From Desulfosporosinus sp. Sb-LF (GTDB taxonomy: Bacteria > Bacillota > Desulfitobacteriia > Desulfitobacteriales > Desulfitobacteriaceae), in assembly GCF_004766055.1 (NCBI RefSeq), contig NZ_SPQR01000003.1:124001-188000 (forward strand): a DNA stretch of 64,000 nt, written 5' to 3'. The notes beneath the pieces were generated by a model. It had not been told where the DNA came from. It was given only the letters and a program-made list of their open reading frames with translations, and did no database searches. Positions 26,593 through 34,783 of this stretch are shown here, piece after piece (position 1 is the first letter of the stretch; each line of letters starts with the position of its first letter). A program made the position numbers and the translations under genes.

Positions 26593-28071
26593 TTATTTCT
26601 TTTTCGATCTAGGTTTCATTCCTGCGATAGCCCTTACAATGTCCTTCTTCGACTCCATATCGTACTGAGAGGTGATGGCGATCTGTTCCATAATTGGGGA
26701 ACCGCCGCCATGATACGCTCCATAAAGCGTTGCTCCAGCGGAGCTAGAGAGGCCGAAATCAATAAAATTCATCCAAAACTTAATTTGTTCCTCGATCGGA
26801 ATCTTCGGGTTTCGGTTCAGGTACTTCTCTAGTAGATTTTTGATATCGGGGTTGGTTAAGTCATTTTCATAAGGGAAGGTGGCTGGCATCCCTCCTGCAA
26901 TATCGCACAGGATCTCTTGCTCATGGAACACGGCCTCACCCGTCAAGCATCTCCCGACATTAGCATAGATAGAGTTCGGGATATAGCTACCTGGGCCATA
27001 CGGCACAACACCCATCCCTGGCACAAAGACTTCGGGTTTAGCGAGATCTGATGCTGTATAACCAGCTGCATATCCGAGTTCACCGGTCATAATTAACTTA
27101 GACAGCAATTCACGCACATGCGGCGTCTTTTCAATCCCATTGATTTCAGCTGCCAATGCACCCATACCGATAACATAGTCAAGCATGGCAGGTTTGCAAC
27201 CAGAGTAGGAATGACGATGAAACAGGGCAAACAGCAAGGCCGCCATGCCACCGTGCTGTGTTTCCCCACACAGAAACACGCGTTCCCAGGGAATGAAACA
27301 GTCATCAAAAATGACATAAGAGTCTGTGTAGCCGTATTCTATACCCCTGTCATAGGTGTCGCGCTTACGATAATTGTGAAAATGGACGATTTGCTTTACC
27401 CCTTCATAGTCTGAAGGAACTGCGAAGGCCAATGCATAGGCTTCTTCGCCTTTTTGAAGTGCTCTGTTCGGCACTACCAGAATCTCGTCGGAGATCGAGG
27501 CTTCAGAAATATGAACCTTGCAGCCGCGGACAACGATGCCGTCACTCCGTTCTTCTACCACGTGCACATACATATCAGGGTCACCCTGCTCTGCTGGACG
27601 CTTCAAACGCTCGCCCTTGGCGTCAGTCTGCGCGCAACTTGCAACGAGGTCTTCTCGTTGGAATCGTTCTAGCCACTTAAGCCAGTTGTCATGGTATTTT
27701 GTTTTAGCCTTTGGGGACTTCTGGGCTTCATAAGACACTGCGTGGATCGCATTGGCAGCGTCGACTCCCATACACCGCTGGATACACTGTCCGACCTTGT
27801 TGACCATGAAGCGGGTCATATCTTGCTTCTTGTGCAAGTCTTCGACATTCTGGTGAATATGGTTGAAACGGTTGATGGTTTCCCCAGTAATGTGAGAGGT
27901 TGCTGTGCAAAGGTCTTTACTAGCAGGATCCCAGGCAGCGTCAAAGGTCAGGCCCATGACATTAATTGCACCTGCTTGAAGTTCATCTAGTCGATCGATC
28001 ATTTGGCCATTAAAGTAAAGGTTACGATTCATCTTACCTAATCTCTCAATATATTGAGCCCTTGTTCTCAT
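26593..28071 (-). CDS. abfD: 4-hydroxybutyryl-CoA dehydratase / vinylacetyl-CoA delta-isomerase
   Basis: 492 residues from the ATG at 28071 (seven bases after AGGAG; a TTG two codons earlier is less likely). It belongs to the 4-hydroxyphenylacetate 3-hydroxylase fold family. It keeps the ligand set that marks the [4Fe-4S] dehydratase: CIQRC (Cys96, Cys100) and HRHSYSGC (His285, Cys292), matching Cys99/Cys103/His292/Cys299 of the Clostridium aminobutyricum enzyme in spacing. That enzyme turns 4-hydroxybutyryl-CoA into crotonyl-CoA through a ketyl radical with FAD. It is the first gene after a sigma54 promoter. Retention of all four ligands makes a flavin monooxygenase role unlikely. Confidence 0.92.
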   Translation of the reverse strand: MRTRAQYIERLGKMNRNLYFNGQMIDRLDELQAGAINVMGLTFDAAWDPASKDLCTATSHITGETINRFNHIHQNVEDLHKKQDMTRFMVNKVGQCIQRCMGVDAANAIHAVSYEAQKSPKAKTKYHDNWLKWLERFQREDLVASCAQTDAKGERLKRPAEQGDPDMYVHVVEERSDGIVVRGCKVHISEASISDEILVVPNRALQKGEEAYALAFAVPSDYEGVKQIVHFHNYRKRDTYDRGIEYGYTDSYVIFDDCFIPWERVFLCGETQHGGMAALLFALFHRHSYSGCKPAMLDYVIGMGALAAEINGIEKTPHVRELLSKLIMTGELGYAAGYTASDLAKPEVFVPGMGVVPYGPGSYIPNSIYANVGRCLTGEAVFHEQEILCDIAGGMPATFPYENDLTNPDIKNLLEKYLNRNPKIPIEEQIKFWMNFIDFGLSSSAGATLYGAYHGGGSPIMEQIAITSQYDMESKKDIVRAIAGMKPRSKKK

Positions 28072-28135
28072 AGTCAATCTCCTTTTTTAAAAATTATAGT
28101 TAAAATATTCAGAAAACCATACCTACTTCTATATC

Positions 28136-28150
28136 GCAAATATTGTGCCA
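28136..28150 (-). promoter_or_regulatory. Sigma54 -24/-12 promoter of the abfD operon
   Basis: Reverse strand reads TGGCAC-AATAT-TTGC, an exact match to the sigma54 consensus TGGCAC-N5-TTGC. The predicted start is about 28125, giving a 50 nt leader. The neighbouring gene upstream encodes a sigma54 activator, which supports the call. Confidence 0.88.
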
Positions 28151-28418
28151 ACTAATCAAATGATAAGAAACCCTACAGACTGGGAAGCCAGCCCACAAGG
28201 GACAAATTTATATGTATGGATTTAGACACAAGGCTACGTCCCCAAGACTTCATCAAAGTGCGTAAAGCGCACAATCGAAGTTTAAGAGTCAGTATTATTT
28301 TATCCCCATGTAACATGAAGATGATGAAACTAAAGAAGATGGCCCCTGCTGAATGCAAAACCATCTTCTAACTTCTCAATCCTATTTTAGTGTATATTTG
28401 TCCATTTTGTGGCACGTT
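28151..28418. other. Region upstream of the abfD promoter, with possible activator site
   Basis: About 270 bp between the sigma54 promoter and the end of the activator gene. An inverted repeat GTGCG-TAAAG-CGCAC (28258-28272), about 140 bp upstream of the predicted start, is well placed for an enhancer-type activator site. Arms AGAAGATGG / CCATCTTCT (28334-28369, 18 nt loop) may end transcription of the activator gene. I see no gene here. Confidence 0.5.
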
Positions 28419-29816
28419 CTATCCTATACCATACCGAAGTAATTTATCATAAAACACCCTTCTGGAAATCCCTAATGCTTTCATTGTCTTAGTTCGGTTA
28501 TTATTATTTGCAACTAATGCTGACAAAATCAATTCCTTTTCCACCCTAGCAACAGTCTCCTTCACTGCGTAAGGTCTATCCTTAACACTTGAGTATTCGT
28601 CATTGTTAGGAATTACGCGAGCAGGTAAGTGTTGAATTTCAATGGTCTTGTTGCTACACACGATGCTTGCATGTTCTAGGACATTTTGTAATTCCCGAAT
28701 GTTACCGGGCCAATCATACTCCAGGAAAAACCTTACGACTTGGGATGAGAGTTCCAGCTCATGACCCACTTCTCGAGCGAACTGATTTAGGAATGTTTTA
28801 GCCAGTGTCAGTAGATCATCTTTGCGCTCGCGCAACGGGGTTAGATTGAGAGGAACGATATTGAGCCGATAGTACAAGTCACGTCGAAACGTCCCTTTTT
28901 CGATCATGCTTTCTAGATCTCGGTTCGTGGCCGCGATAACCCGAATATCAACTTTGACAGTCTTGGTACCGCCTACCCGTTCAAATTCCTTTTCTTGCAA
29001 CACTCGCAATAATTTAGCTTGCATAGTAAGACTCATATCCCCGATTTCATCTAAGAAAATAGTTCCGCTATGGGCAAGCTCAAACTTACCAAGTTTCCCC
29101 CCTTTTTTAGCCCCTGTAAACGCGCCGTCTTCATACCCGAACAGCTCACTCTCGATCAAATCCTCAGGTATGGCAGCACAATTCACTTTAATTAAGGGCT
29201 TATCCGTACGTCGGCTAGAATTATGAACGGCCCTGGCTAATACTTCTTTGCCAACACCACTTTCACCTAGGATCAACACCGTACTATTTGTTCGTGCAAC
29301 CTTAGCCGCTAACAGTAAAGTTTCCTTAAGACGACTGTTTTGGCCCACATATTCTTTAAAGGACAGGGGAAGTTGTTCCGATTGCTCTAACTGTTCTTTT
29401 AAATAATCAGCGACGCCCTTTGTTTGCTGCAACTCACGGTTTAATTCGACTACTTCTGTTATGTTTTTGAACGTAGAAACACACCCAATGATTCTTTCAC
29501 CATGGTATAAAGGAAATGAACTTCCTACCACATCGATACCTAGAGAATCTAAATAGTCTCCGCCTTTAGTGGGCTTACCCGTACGCAGTATCTCAATTGC
29601 CTCTGCTTCTGGTTCAATTTTATCCAGCCTGCGACCTAAAACCTTCGTTACTGGCACCCCTAAAATTCTCGCATAGGCCTCGTTAGCATAAACAATGGTC
29701 GTATTGGAATCTATAATAAGTACCACATCTTGAATATTATCGAGGATTTCGAATAACAGTTCTCGATCCCATCGCGGAAAATCGCTAGTAATAACAGCAT
29801 GGGCTCCCGTACTCAT
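28419..29816 (-). CDS. PAS-domain sigma54-dependent transcriptional activator
   Basis: 465 residues. An N-terminal PAS domain (about 15-125) may bind a small ligand. The AAA+ domain (about 155-385) has Walker A GESGVGKE, the sigma54-contacting GAFTGA motif, Walker [11 protein letters not shown] and the arginine-finger region. A Fis-type helix-turn-helix closes the protein ([22 protein letters not shown]). The start follows GGAGG. It sits between two gene sets that both have sigma54 promoters (abfD operon and the MaoC pair/azoR), so it very likely controls them. PAS rather than a receiver domain suggests direct metabolite sensing. Confidence 0.95.
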   Translation of the reverse strand: MSTGAHAVITSDFPRWDRELLFEILDNIQDVVLIIDSNTTIVYANEAYARILGVPVTKVLGRRLDKIEPEAEAIEILRTGKPTKGGDYLDSLGIDVVGSSFPLYHGERIIGCVSTFKNITEVVELNRELQQTKGVADYLKEQLEQSEQLPLSFKEYVGQNSRLKETLLLAAKVARTNSTVLILGESGVGKEVLARAVHNSSRRTDKPLIKVNCAAIPEDLIESELFGYEDGAFTGAKKGGKLGKFELAHSGTIFLDEIGDMSLTMQAKLLRVLQEKEFERVGGTKTVKVDIRVIAATNRDLESMIEKGTFRRDLYYRLNIVPLNLTPLRERKDDLLTLAKTFLNQFAREVGHELELSSQVVRFFLEYDWPGNIRELQNVLEHASIVCSNKTIEIQHLPARVIPNNDEYSSVKDRPYAVKETVARVEKELILSALVANNNNRTKTMKALGISRRVFYDKLLRYGIG

Positions 29817-30050
29817 GTTTATCCTCCATCTTTTATGTTACTTTTATAAACATTATACATGGGCGATGTAAATGAAGTAAAGGTGTTATTGAGTATTATT
29901 CTAAAAATTCTTAATATTATATTAAATCCTCCTTAATCTCAAGCAATACCCTTTATTTTAGGATATCTCTCTTACCTTAAGGAGGATCACTGCTTCATAT
30001 TACGAGTGATCGGCTTTTGTAATCTATCGATTAAAGGTTGATCTGACATT

Positions 30051-30455
30051 TTAGCGTTTGATAGTTATGTGGGCTAAACCTGACAAAACTCTCTGTTTTT
30101 TCTCGTTACAGGCCTCAAGATCACAAACAATGACGTTTTCCGAACGCGCTCTTATAGAGCCGAGGAACTTGATCTTATCCCCAGGGCGAACAATCTGTTC
30201 GAATCGCACATTTAACTTACTAATTCCTCCCTCCTGACCAATCCACTCAGTGAGCATCCCAGCCATCTGAGCCATAGTTAACATTCCGTGAACGATCACA
30301 CCCCCCAGGCCAGCTTGGCGTGCATAATCCTCATCAAGGTGAATCGGATTGAAATCTCCTGAAGCCTCAGCATACTGACGCACCTGTATGTGGCTCGGAA
30401 CCCACTCTCGGATAGGAAGCTTATCAGAGACCTGATAGTCCAATAAACTCTTCAT
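30051..30455 (-). CDS. MaoC-type (R)-hydratase
   Basis: 134 residues, a single hot-dog fold. The hydratase signature YAEASGDFNPIHLDEDYARQAG carries the catalytic Asp and His, followed by GVIVHGMLTMAQM. These enzymes hydrate enoyl-CoA to (R)-3-hydroxyacyl-CoA. It overlaps the upstream partner gene by 4 nt (ATGA), so the two are translated together and probably form a heteromeric two-hot-dog hydratase. Whether it serves the abfD pathway or another acyl-CoA is not visible. Confidence 0.9.
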   Translation of the reverse strand: MKSLLDYQVSDKLPIREWVPSHIQVRQYAEASGDFNPIHLDEDYARQAGLGGVIVHGMLTMAQMAGMLTEWIGQEGGISKLNVRFEQIVRPGDKIKFLGSIRARSENVIVCDLEACNEKKQRVLSGLAHITIKR

Positions 30456-30850
30456 TCGCCTTCCCCCTTGCTTGGGGCAATCAATGTGGAACTGCTGGAA
30501 AACACCAAATCGCCCGACAAATCATAACCAGTCGTCTCGAGCACAACAAACGTAGTCTTGCCCTTCTTGCCGATGCGTTCATAGACATCCTTAATGCGCC
30601 GCTTATAGGCAAGGCTGTCTCCCACATGAAGCGGTTGATGATAGGTTATTTTCTGTTCTACGTGGATCATGCCGGGTATGAGCAATTCAAACCCGGGAAT
30701 GTGAGCCTGAATCAACGTTCCTACATATGTCGCGGGCACCCGGTCATCAAACCGAATCCGAGTTGCGTCGGCATACCCACGCACTTCTTCTAGCTTCAAC
30801 TTTATTACGACAGAATCACTCTCCTGACCAATTAATTCTTTCCCAATCAT
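30452..30850 (-). CDS. MaoC N-terminal-type (FAS1-like) dehydratase partner
   Basis: 132 residues with a hot-dog fold of the MaoC_dehydrat_N type (MIGKELIGQESDSVVIKLKLEEVRGYADATR, then PGMIHVEQKITYHQPLHVGDSL). It lacks the strong Asp/His hydratase motif of its neighbour, as is usual for the non-catalytic half of two-subunit R-hydratases. Gene order and 4 nt overlap mirror the HadA/HadB layout. It is first in the transcript, behind a sigma54-like promoter. Confidence 0.88.
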   Translation of the reverse strand: MIGKELIGQESDSVVIKLKLEEVRGYADATRIRFDDRVPATYVGTLIQAHIPGFELLIPGMIHVEQKITYHQPLHVGDSLAYKRRIKDVYERIGKKGKTTFVVLETTGYDLSGDLVFSSSSTLIAPSKGEGE

Positions 30851-30950
30851 AAGCCACCGCCTTCCTCTTTATGTAGATCTCGAACTACGCAAAATTTCCC
30901 TTTTTTAGTTATCTCTCGAATTGTAAAATGCCTTGCCTATGAATAACATT

Positions 30951-30965
30951 GCAAAAAGCATGCCA
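30951..30965 (-). promoter_or_regulatory. Sigma54-type promoter of the MaoC pair
   Basis: Reverse strand reads TGGCAT-GCTTT-TTGC: the invariant GG and GC at the right spacing and only one departure from the consensus. It lies about 100 bp before the first MaoC gene and points toward it. Confidence 0.75.
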
Positions 30966-31071
30966 TTGAAAGTCCCTTCAAATGATTACTTTCCATTTAG
31001 AAATGTTTAGTTGGCCTATGCTATGGACCAGTCGATGTTACTTTGCAAATTAATTCTCTAAAGATATAATT
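30966..31071. other. Spacer between divergent sigma54 promoters
   Basis: About 106 bp separates the two oppositely directed sigma54 promoters. It contains short inverted repeats (TTGAA-N6-TTCAA near 30966, CATTTAGAAATG near 30990) that might bind the activator. They do not match the repeat upstream of abfD, so the true enhancer motif is undecided. Confidence 0.4.
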
Positions 31072-31086
31072 TGGCATTGTGATTGC
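31072..31086 (+). promoter_or_regulatory. Sigma54-type promoter of azoR
   Basis: Forward strand reads TGGCAT-TGTGA-TTGC, with invariant GG/GC and correct spacing. The predicted start is near 31098, about 96 nt before the azoreductase gene. It forms a divergent pair with the promoter at 30951-30965. Confidence 0.75.
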
Positions 31087-31193
31087 GGCCCGGCGTTGAT
31101 CATGCATACCTATCAAACAATTTGCACACCTTAAATAACGATTAAATAACTGAAATAGTTACAACATTAATGTAGAAAGAAGGAAATTGAAAC

Positions 31194-31796
31194 ATGACCC
31201 AAAAATTACTATACGTTAAAGCCAATCCGAAAAACGATTCAGATTCACATACTTCAACCCTAGCCAATGTCTTTTTAAAAGAGTACCAACAACGCAATTC
31301 CAATTGCGAAATCATTACCTTAGATCTCTATAAAGAAGGCATTGAACCCTTAGATGCCGATATTTTGACAAAAATGTTTAGCGGCGAAGGAAATAAAGCC
31401 TATCAATATGCCCAACAATTCGCAAGCGTCGATAAATACGTCATCGCTGCCCCCATGTGGAACTTAAGCATTCCCGCTATCCTTAAGTCCTATATTGATT
31501 ATGTATCGTATGTTGGCGTTTCCTTCAAATACACCGAAGCAGGTCCCATCGGGCTACTTTCAGATAAGCCCCGTAAAGCGATACATATTAGTTCTAGGGG
31601 CGGTATGTATAGCCAAGGACCTGCTAAAGAATTTGATCTAAGTGACAAATATATTAGAACCATTCTTGGTTTCTTTGGAATTAACGAAGTAGAATCCTTG
31701 TTCCTTGAACTAACAAACGTTTTACAAGGAGATGCTTTAAAACAAGCTATTGATAATAGTCATGAGGCCGCACGGAGCCTAGCAGCCCAGTTTTAA
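31194..31796 (+). CDS. azoR: FMN-dependent NADH-azoreductase (flavodoxin-like fold)
   Basis: 200 residues, normal AzoR length. The N-terminal KLLYVKANPKNDSDSHTSTL is the FMN phosphate loop. PMWNLSIPAILKSYIDYVSYVG is the family signature at the dimer/flavin site, and SRGGMYS binds the flavin edge. It reduces quinones and azo compounds with NAD(P)H. It follows a sigma54-like promoter divergent from the MaoC pair and ends at a strong terminator, so it is a single-gene unit probably under the same activator as the acyl-CoA operon. A role in quinone or enone detoxification is possible. Confidence 0.93.
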   Translation: MTQKLLYVKANPKNDSDSHTSTLANVFLKEYQQRNSNCEIITLDLYKEGIEPLDADILTKMFSGEGNKAYQYAQQFASVDKYVIAAPMWNLSIPAILKSYIDYVSYVGVSFKYTEAGPIGLLSDKPRKAIHISSRGGMYSQGPAKEFDLSDKYIRTILGFFGINEVESLFLELTNVLQGDALKQAIDNSHEAARSLAAQF

Positions 31797-31850
31797 AAAA
31801 CTATATTTCCAAATCTAGAATAGGACTAATAAATCCTAAACAGTCGCAAT

Positions 31851-31889
31851 AAAATAGACACCCTGTTCAAACAGCGGGTGTCTATTTTT
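31851..31889 (+). terminator. Terminator after azoR
   Basis: Perfect 13 bp arms (AAAATAGACACCC / GGGTGTCTATTTT) with a 12 nt loop and trailing T residues. Confidence 0.9.
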
Positions 31890-31923
31890 CGTCCTTTAAA
31901 TAGTGGGGGACAAACTAGCATCT

Positions 31924-32109
31924 TTATTTCGACTTAGTTAACCGTGGCAAATCCCAAAATTCCTTCTTAAGCGGTACTTCATAGGTAATCTTAGTATATT
32001 GTTCTTTGTCATAAGTTTGACCCTTGAGAAGGTCAACTAGAAAACGCTCACCACTAACTTTGTGTTCAATAACAACCATGCGACTAGGATTACTCTGAGG
32101 TCTTTCCAC
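31924..32109 (-). CDS. Small hypothetical protein (61 aa)
   Basis: Reverse frame starting at a GTG five bases after AGGAGAG. 61 residues, soluble, with charged strands (MVVIEHKVSGERFLVDLLKGQTY, ITYEVPLKKEFWDLPRL). It reads like a small beta-rich domain. No family recognised. The good ribosome-binding site and its isolated location between an azoR terminator and the NhaC leader support a real gene. Confidence 0.6.
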   Translation of the reverse strand: MERPQSNPSRMVVIEHKVSGERFLVDLLKGQTYDKEQYTKITYEVPLKKEFWDLPRLTKSK

Positions 32110-32269
32110 AATAACTCTCCTATCTTTACTGACATTTTCAGTTTTTCTTCAATTCCTGTTAACCTGCCATTGTAAGTATTCGATTAAATACGAGGGATTC
32201 CTCTATCTTTAAAGGAATTTTAGATACGAATTATATTCACTACATATCATAGCCAATTTGGAGAGAAAA

Positions 32270-32345
32270 TATATAAACTGGGTTCTGTAACCAGCTTCAG
32301 GTGCAGGTGGAGCCTTGATGCATAATACCACCAGAAAGCAGAGGC
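32270..32345 (+). promoter_or_regulatory. Possible structured leader of the NhaC gene
   Basis: The leader contains a hairpin (CTGGGTT / AACCAG) and a second stem GGTGG / CCACC about 16 nt apart, just before the ribosome-binding site. This resembles a regulatory RNA element, but I cannot match it to a known riboswitch class such as the lysine switch. Confidence 0.3.
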
Positions 32346-32352
32346 AACATAC

Positions 32353-33768
32353 ATGGATGGTTCTTGGGTTTCTCTCTTACCCTTTCTCATCGTGATTCCC
32401 ATCGCGATTTTAACTAAGCAAGTACAACCGGGGTTATTCGCGGGCTTGCTCTTAGGGAGTTTTCTTAAACACCCCGATCTTTTGGGCGGAATTAAAACCC
32501 TGATTTCCTATATCGTCAGCAGCCTGATAGTAACCAACAACATCCGCATCATAATCTTTTTGTATGTTTTTGCTGGGCTCATTAATTTAACAAAGATGAC
32601 CGGAGGGATAAAGGGATTTGTTGACCTTGTAGGGCACAAAGTAAAAACAAAACGTGCAGCTATGATGCTCATTTGGCTTTCAACGATCGGAACCTTTAGC
32701 AATCCCAACTTTCGAATTGTGACTATAGCACCCATTATGAAACTCTTAAAACGAAGATTACCTATTTCTTCGCAAAAGATAGGTTTCGTAATTGAAGTTA
32801 CCTCAAATCCCGTCGTTGTACTTGTACCTGTGGCGACAGCCTTTGTCGGGTATATGGTGTCCATAATTGGGACCGCATTGCAAAGGATTGGAGTAAGTGA
32901 TACACCCTACAGCATCTACATTAGAAGTATCCCATTTAACTTTTTCTCACTTGTCATATTAGCGATGGGTATTTACTATAGCTTCATTAGAGATTTTGAA
33001 AGCGAGGAACCACTTGTTGGTAGCCCCGATGCTCTACAGGAAGAAGAAGACCTCCAAAAGTGTCTCCGTGCCTATGAAAAGGAGACCCCGATCAAACCTT
33101 GGAACCTCATACTGCCACTCGGTGTCGTATTATTTTTGACTCTCTTTTTAAGCTGGTGGGATGGGCACACTAAAGCTAATAGTTTTTGGGACGCTTTTAT
33201 CCAAGCGGATGCCCTTGGTGTCATGCTCGAGGCCTTGTTTATTACCTTGATCCTATCCTTCCTCTTATATTTTTTTCAACGCTTCAGTGTTGCTAAACTC
33301 GTGACCCACTTTATCAACGGTGGCAACGAATTGGTTTCCGTCATCCTTATGCTAACCTTCGTCTGGGCCTTATCCGCTGTTTCCGAGGATTTGGGATTTT
33401 CACACTTTATTTCCTCACATTTAATCCAGTGGATTCCGCCTGCTTTCATTGCGCCGGTTGTATTTTTATTGGGAAGCGCACTTTCCTACTTTATAGGTTC
33501 CTCTTGGGGAACTTGGGGCTTGTTGATGCCCCTCGGCGTAACGCTTGCACAGCAGACTGGAACTAGTATTCCACTAGTTATTGGGGCCATATTTGCCAGT
33601 GGTACGTTTGGAGCTTTTGCCTCCCCCTTGAGCGATAATACTGTAACACTCTGTGCAATTCTCGATCTACCAGCAATAGACTATGCCCGATCTAAGTTAA
33701 AACCATCCTTGATCGCAGCTGGCATATCAACACTTTTATTTGGGATCGCTTCGCTATTCTTGAAATAA
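32353..33768 (+). CDS. NhaC-family Na+/H+ antiporter
   Basis: 471 residues with about eleven membrane segments. The central conserved part WLSTIGTFSNPNFRIVTIAPIMK and the C-terminal GSSWGTWGLLMPLGVTLA and ASGTFGAFASPLSDNTV motifs are typical of the NhaC superfamily, which swaps Na+ for H+ or carries amino/organic acids. The soluble loop near residue 220-245 is acidic (ESEEPLVGSPDALQEEEDLQ). The start follows AGAGG. A small membrane protein gene lies 60 bp downstream on the same strand and may be co-transcribed. The exact substrate is undecided. Confidence 0.88.
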   Translation: MDGSWVSLLPFLIVIPIAILTKQVQPGLFAGLLLGSFLKHPDLLGGIKTLISYIVSSLIVTNNIRIIIFLYVFAGLINLTKMTGGIKGFVDLVGHKVKTKRAAMMLIWLSTIGTFSNPNFRIVTIAPIMKLLKRRLPISSQKIGFVIEVTSNPVVVLVPVATAFVGYMVSIIGTALQRIGVSDTPYSIYIRSIPFNFFSLVILAMGIYYSFIRDFESEEPLVGSPDALQEEEDLQKCLRAYEKETPIKPWNLILPLGVVLFLTLFLSWWDGHTKANSFWDAFIQADALGVMLEALFITLILSFLLYFFQRFSVAKLVTHFINGGNELVSVILMLTFVWALSAVSEDLGFSHFISSHLIQWIPPAFIAPVVFLLGSALSYFIGSSWGTWGLLMPLGVTLAQQTGTSIPLVIGAIFASGTFGAFASPLSDNTVTLCAILDLPAIDYARSKLKPSLIAAGISTLLFGIASLFLK

Positions 33769-33827
33769 AAAAAGAGGATTATGAGGCCACTCTATGGAAC
33801 ATAATTTTAAAATGCTCATAAAGCGAG

Positions 33828-34316
33828 GTGATCAAGATAGCCATCAGTATTCTAATAGGCATAGTCCCTTTAGTCCTTTTTGTATTGATCATAGGAAGTA
33901 TCGCGGGAATCAAGAAAGGGAGCAGCAGAGAATCTTTAGAAAGAGGGAATGAAATGATTAAAACCATCTATGTTTATTTGATCCTTTTTGCCACATTAAT
34001 GATGACGATTGGTGGTACTGTTGCTGCTTTTATGGCCGTGGCTGACATTGTTTCTCCACCTGGTAGTTACCAAAGTTTTGAACAATACAAAATGGCACCC
34101 CAGTATAAAGGAGAGATCCCCGCTACCCCTGCTAAAACAGAACAAGCTCTAAGCGAATCAGAATTGAAGAATCGATACAATCAAATGGTCGCTGACGAAA
34201 AATCGATGGCTAAGGAAAGAGCCGTTAATAGCCTTATCAAGAGCTTCGGTTGGATCGTCATACCACTTCCTATATTTCTGTATTTTCAAAGCAAAGTTCA
34301 TAAACAACCGTTATAA
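33828..34316 (+). CDS. Hypothetical membrane protein
   Basis: 162 residues if the GTG at 33828 is used. Membrane segments lie at about 5-27, 45-70 and 140-155, with a charged soluble stretch of about 60 residues (YKMAPQYKGEIPATPAKTEQALSESEL...) between the last two. An in-frame ATG at 33954, behind GAGGGAATGAA, would remove the first segment and give 120 residues. Both starts are plausible. I do not recognise the family. It follows the NhaC gene by 60 bp and ends at a clear terminator. Confidence 0.65.
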   Translation: MIKIAISILIGIVPLVLFVLIIGSIAGIKKGSSRESLERGNEMIKTIYVYLILFATLMMTIGGTVAAFMAVADIVSPPGSYQSFEQYKMAPQYKGEIPATPAKTEQALSESELKNRYNQMVADEKSMAKERAVNSLIKSFGWIVIPLPIFLYFQSKVHKQPL

Positions 34317-34357
34317 TTTGTTTTTGAACCGTCCCATATATCATTCATTCCTGTCCT

Positions 34358-34392
34358 ATCCTGCTGCACTATTTCAGCGGGATTTTTATTTT
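34358..34392 (+). terminator. Terminator after the NhaC/membrane protein pair
   Basis: Arms ATCCTGCTG / CAGCGGGAT (one G-U pair) with an 8 nt loop, followed by TTTTATTTTT. Confidence 0.8.
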
Positions 34393-34639
34393 TATTGATG
34401 TTTATAATCCTGGTCGGTATTTAACTGATTGTAAAAGCAAAGCAAACTTCGAAGGCACTTTCGGATGTTTCAGAAAATCAATAACCACTGTAAGCCTCAT
34501 TTAAGCAGCTAACCCGATAGACTCTTAAGATTATACACCCACGAAGTGGCCCAAATCCTTGATGGAATTCGAAAATTAAGTAGGGCCTTAACGAGCTGGA
34601 AAACGATTTGTTAGAACCCAATAATTTTTGATTCATTTC
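34393..34639. other. Non-coding stretch upstream of the cytochrome operon
   Basis: About 250 bp without a start signal. A short open stretch (LYTHEVAQILDGIRKLSRAL and on, near 34530-34610 forward) looks protein-like but has a stop a few codons upstream and no start codon; it may be a fragment of a lost gene. Confidence 0.35.
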
Positions 34640-34688
34640 GTGATATAAATCACATTATAGACAAGAAAATTAACTATAATGTTATAAT
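34640..34688 (+). promoter_or_regulatory. CRP/FNR-type operator and sigma-A promoter for the octaheme cytochrome
   Basis: A perfect dyad GTGAT-ATAA-ATCAC (34640-34653) has the layout of a CRP/FNR-family site. A TATAAT lies at 34675-34680, placing the start near 34687, so the dyad centre is about 41 bases upstream. That is the class II activation position. A second TATAAT follows at 34683. Which regulator binds (FNR, HcpR, CRP or a NO sensor) cannot be told. Confidence 0.72.
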
Positions 34689-34783
34689 AAGATGCTCTTT
34701 GGAGTTTATTCATAAATTTACCAAAACAACCAGAGGTATCTTAAAGAACGCAAATTATTTCGAAGGAGGAGGATCAGATCTCG

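Noticed and set aside
28173-28364. 63-codon reverse frame between the abfD promoter and the activator gene
   Set aside because: It overlaps a likely terminator, starts opposite a hairpin and shows no start signal.
32270-32352. Lysine riboswitch before NhaC
   Set aside because: The leader is far too short and lacks the conserved core sequences of that class.
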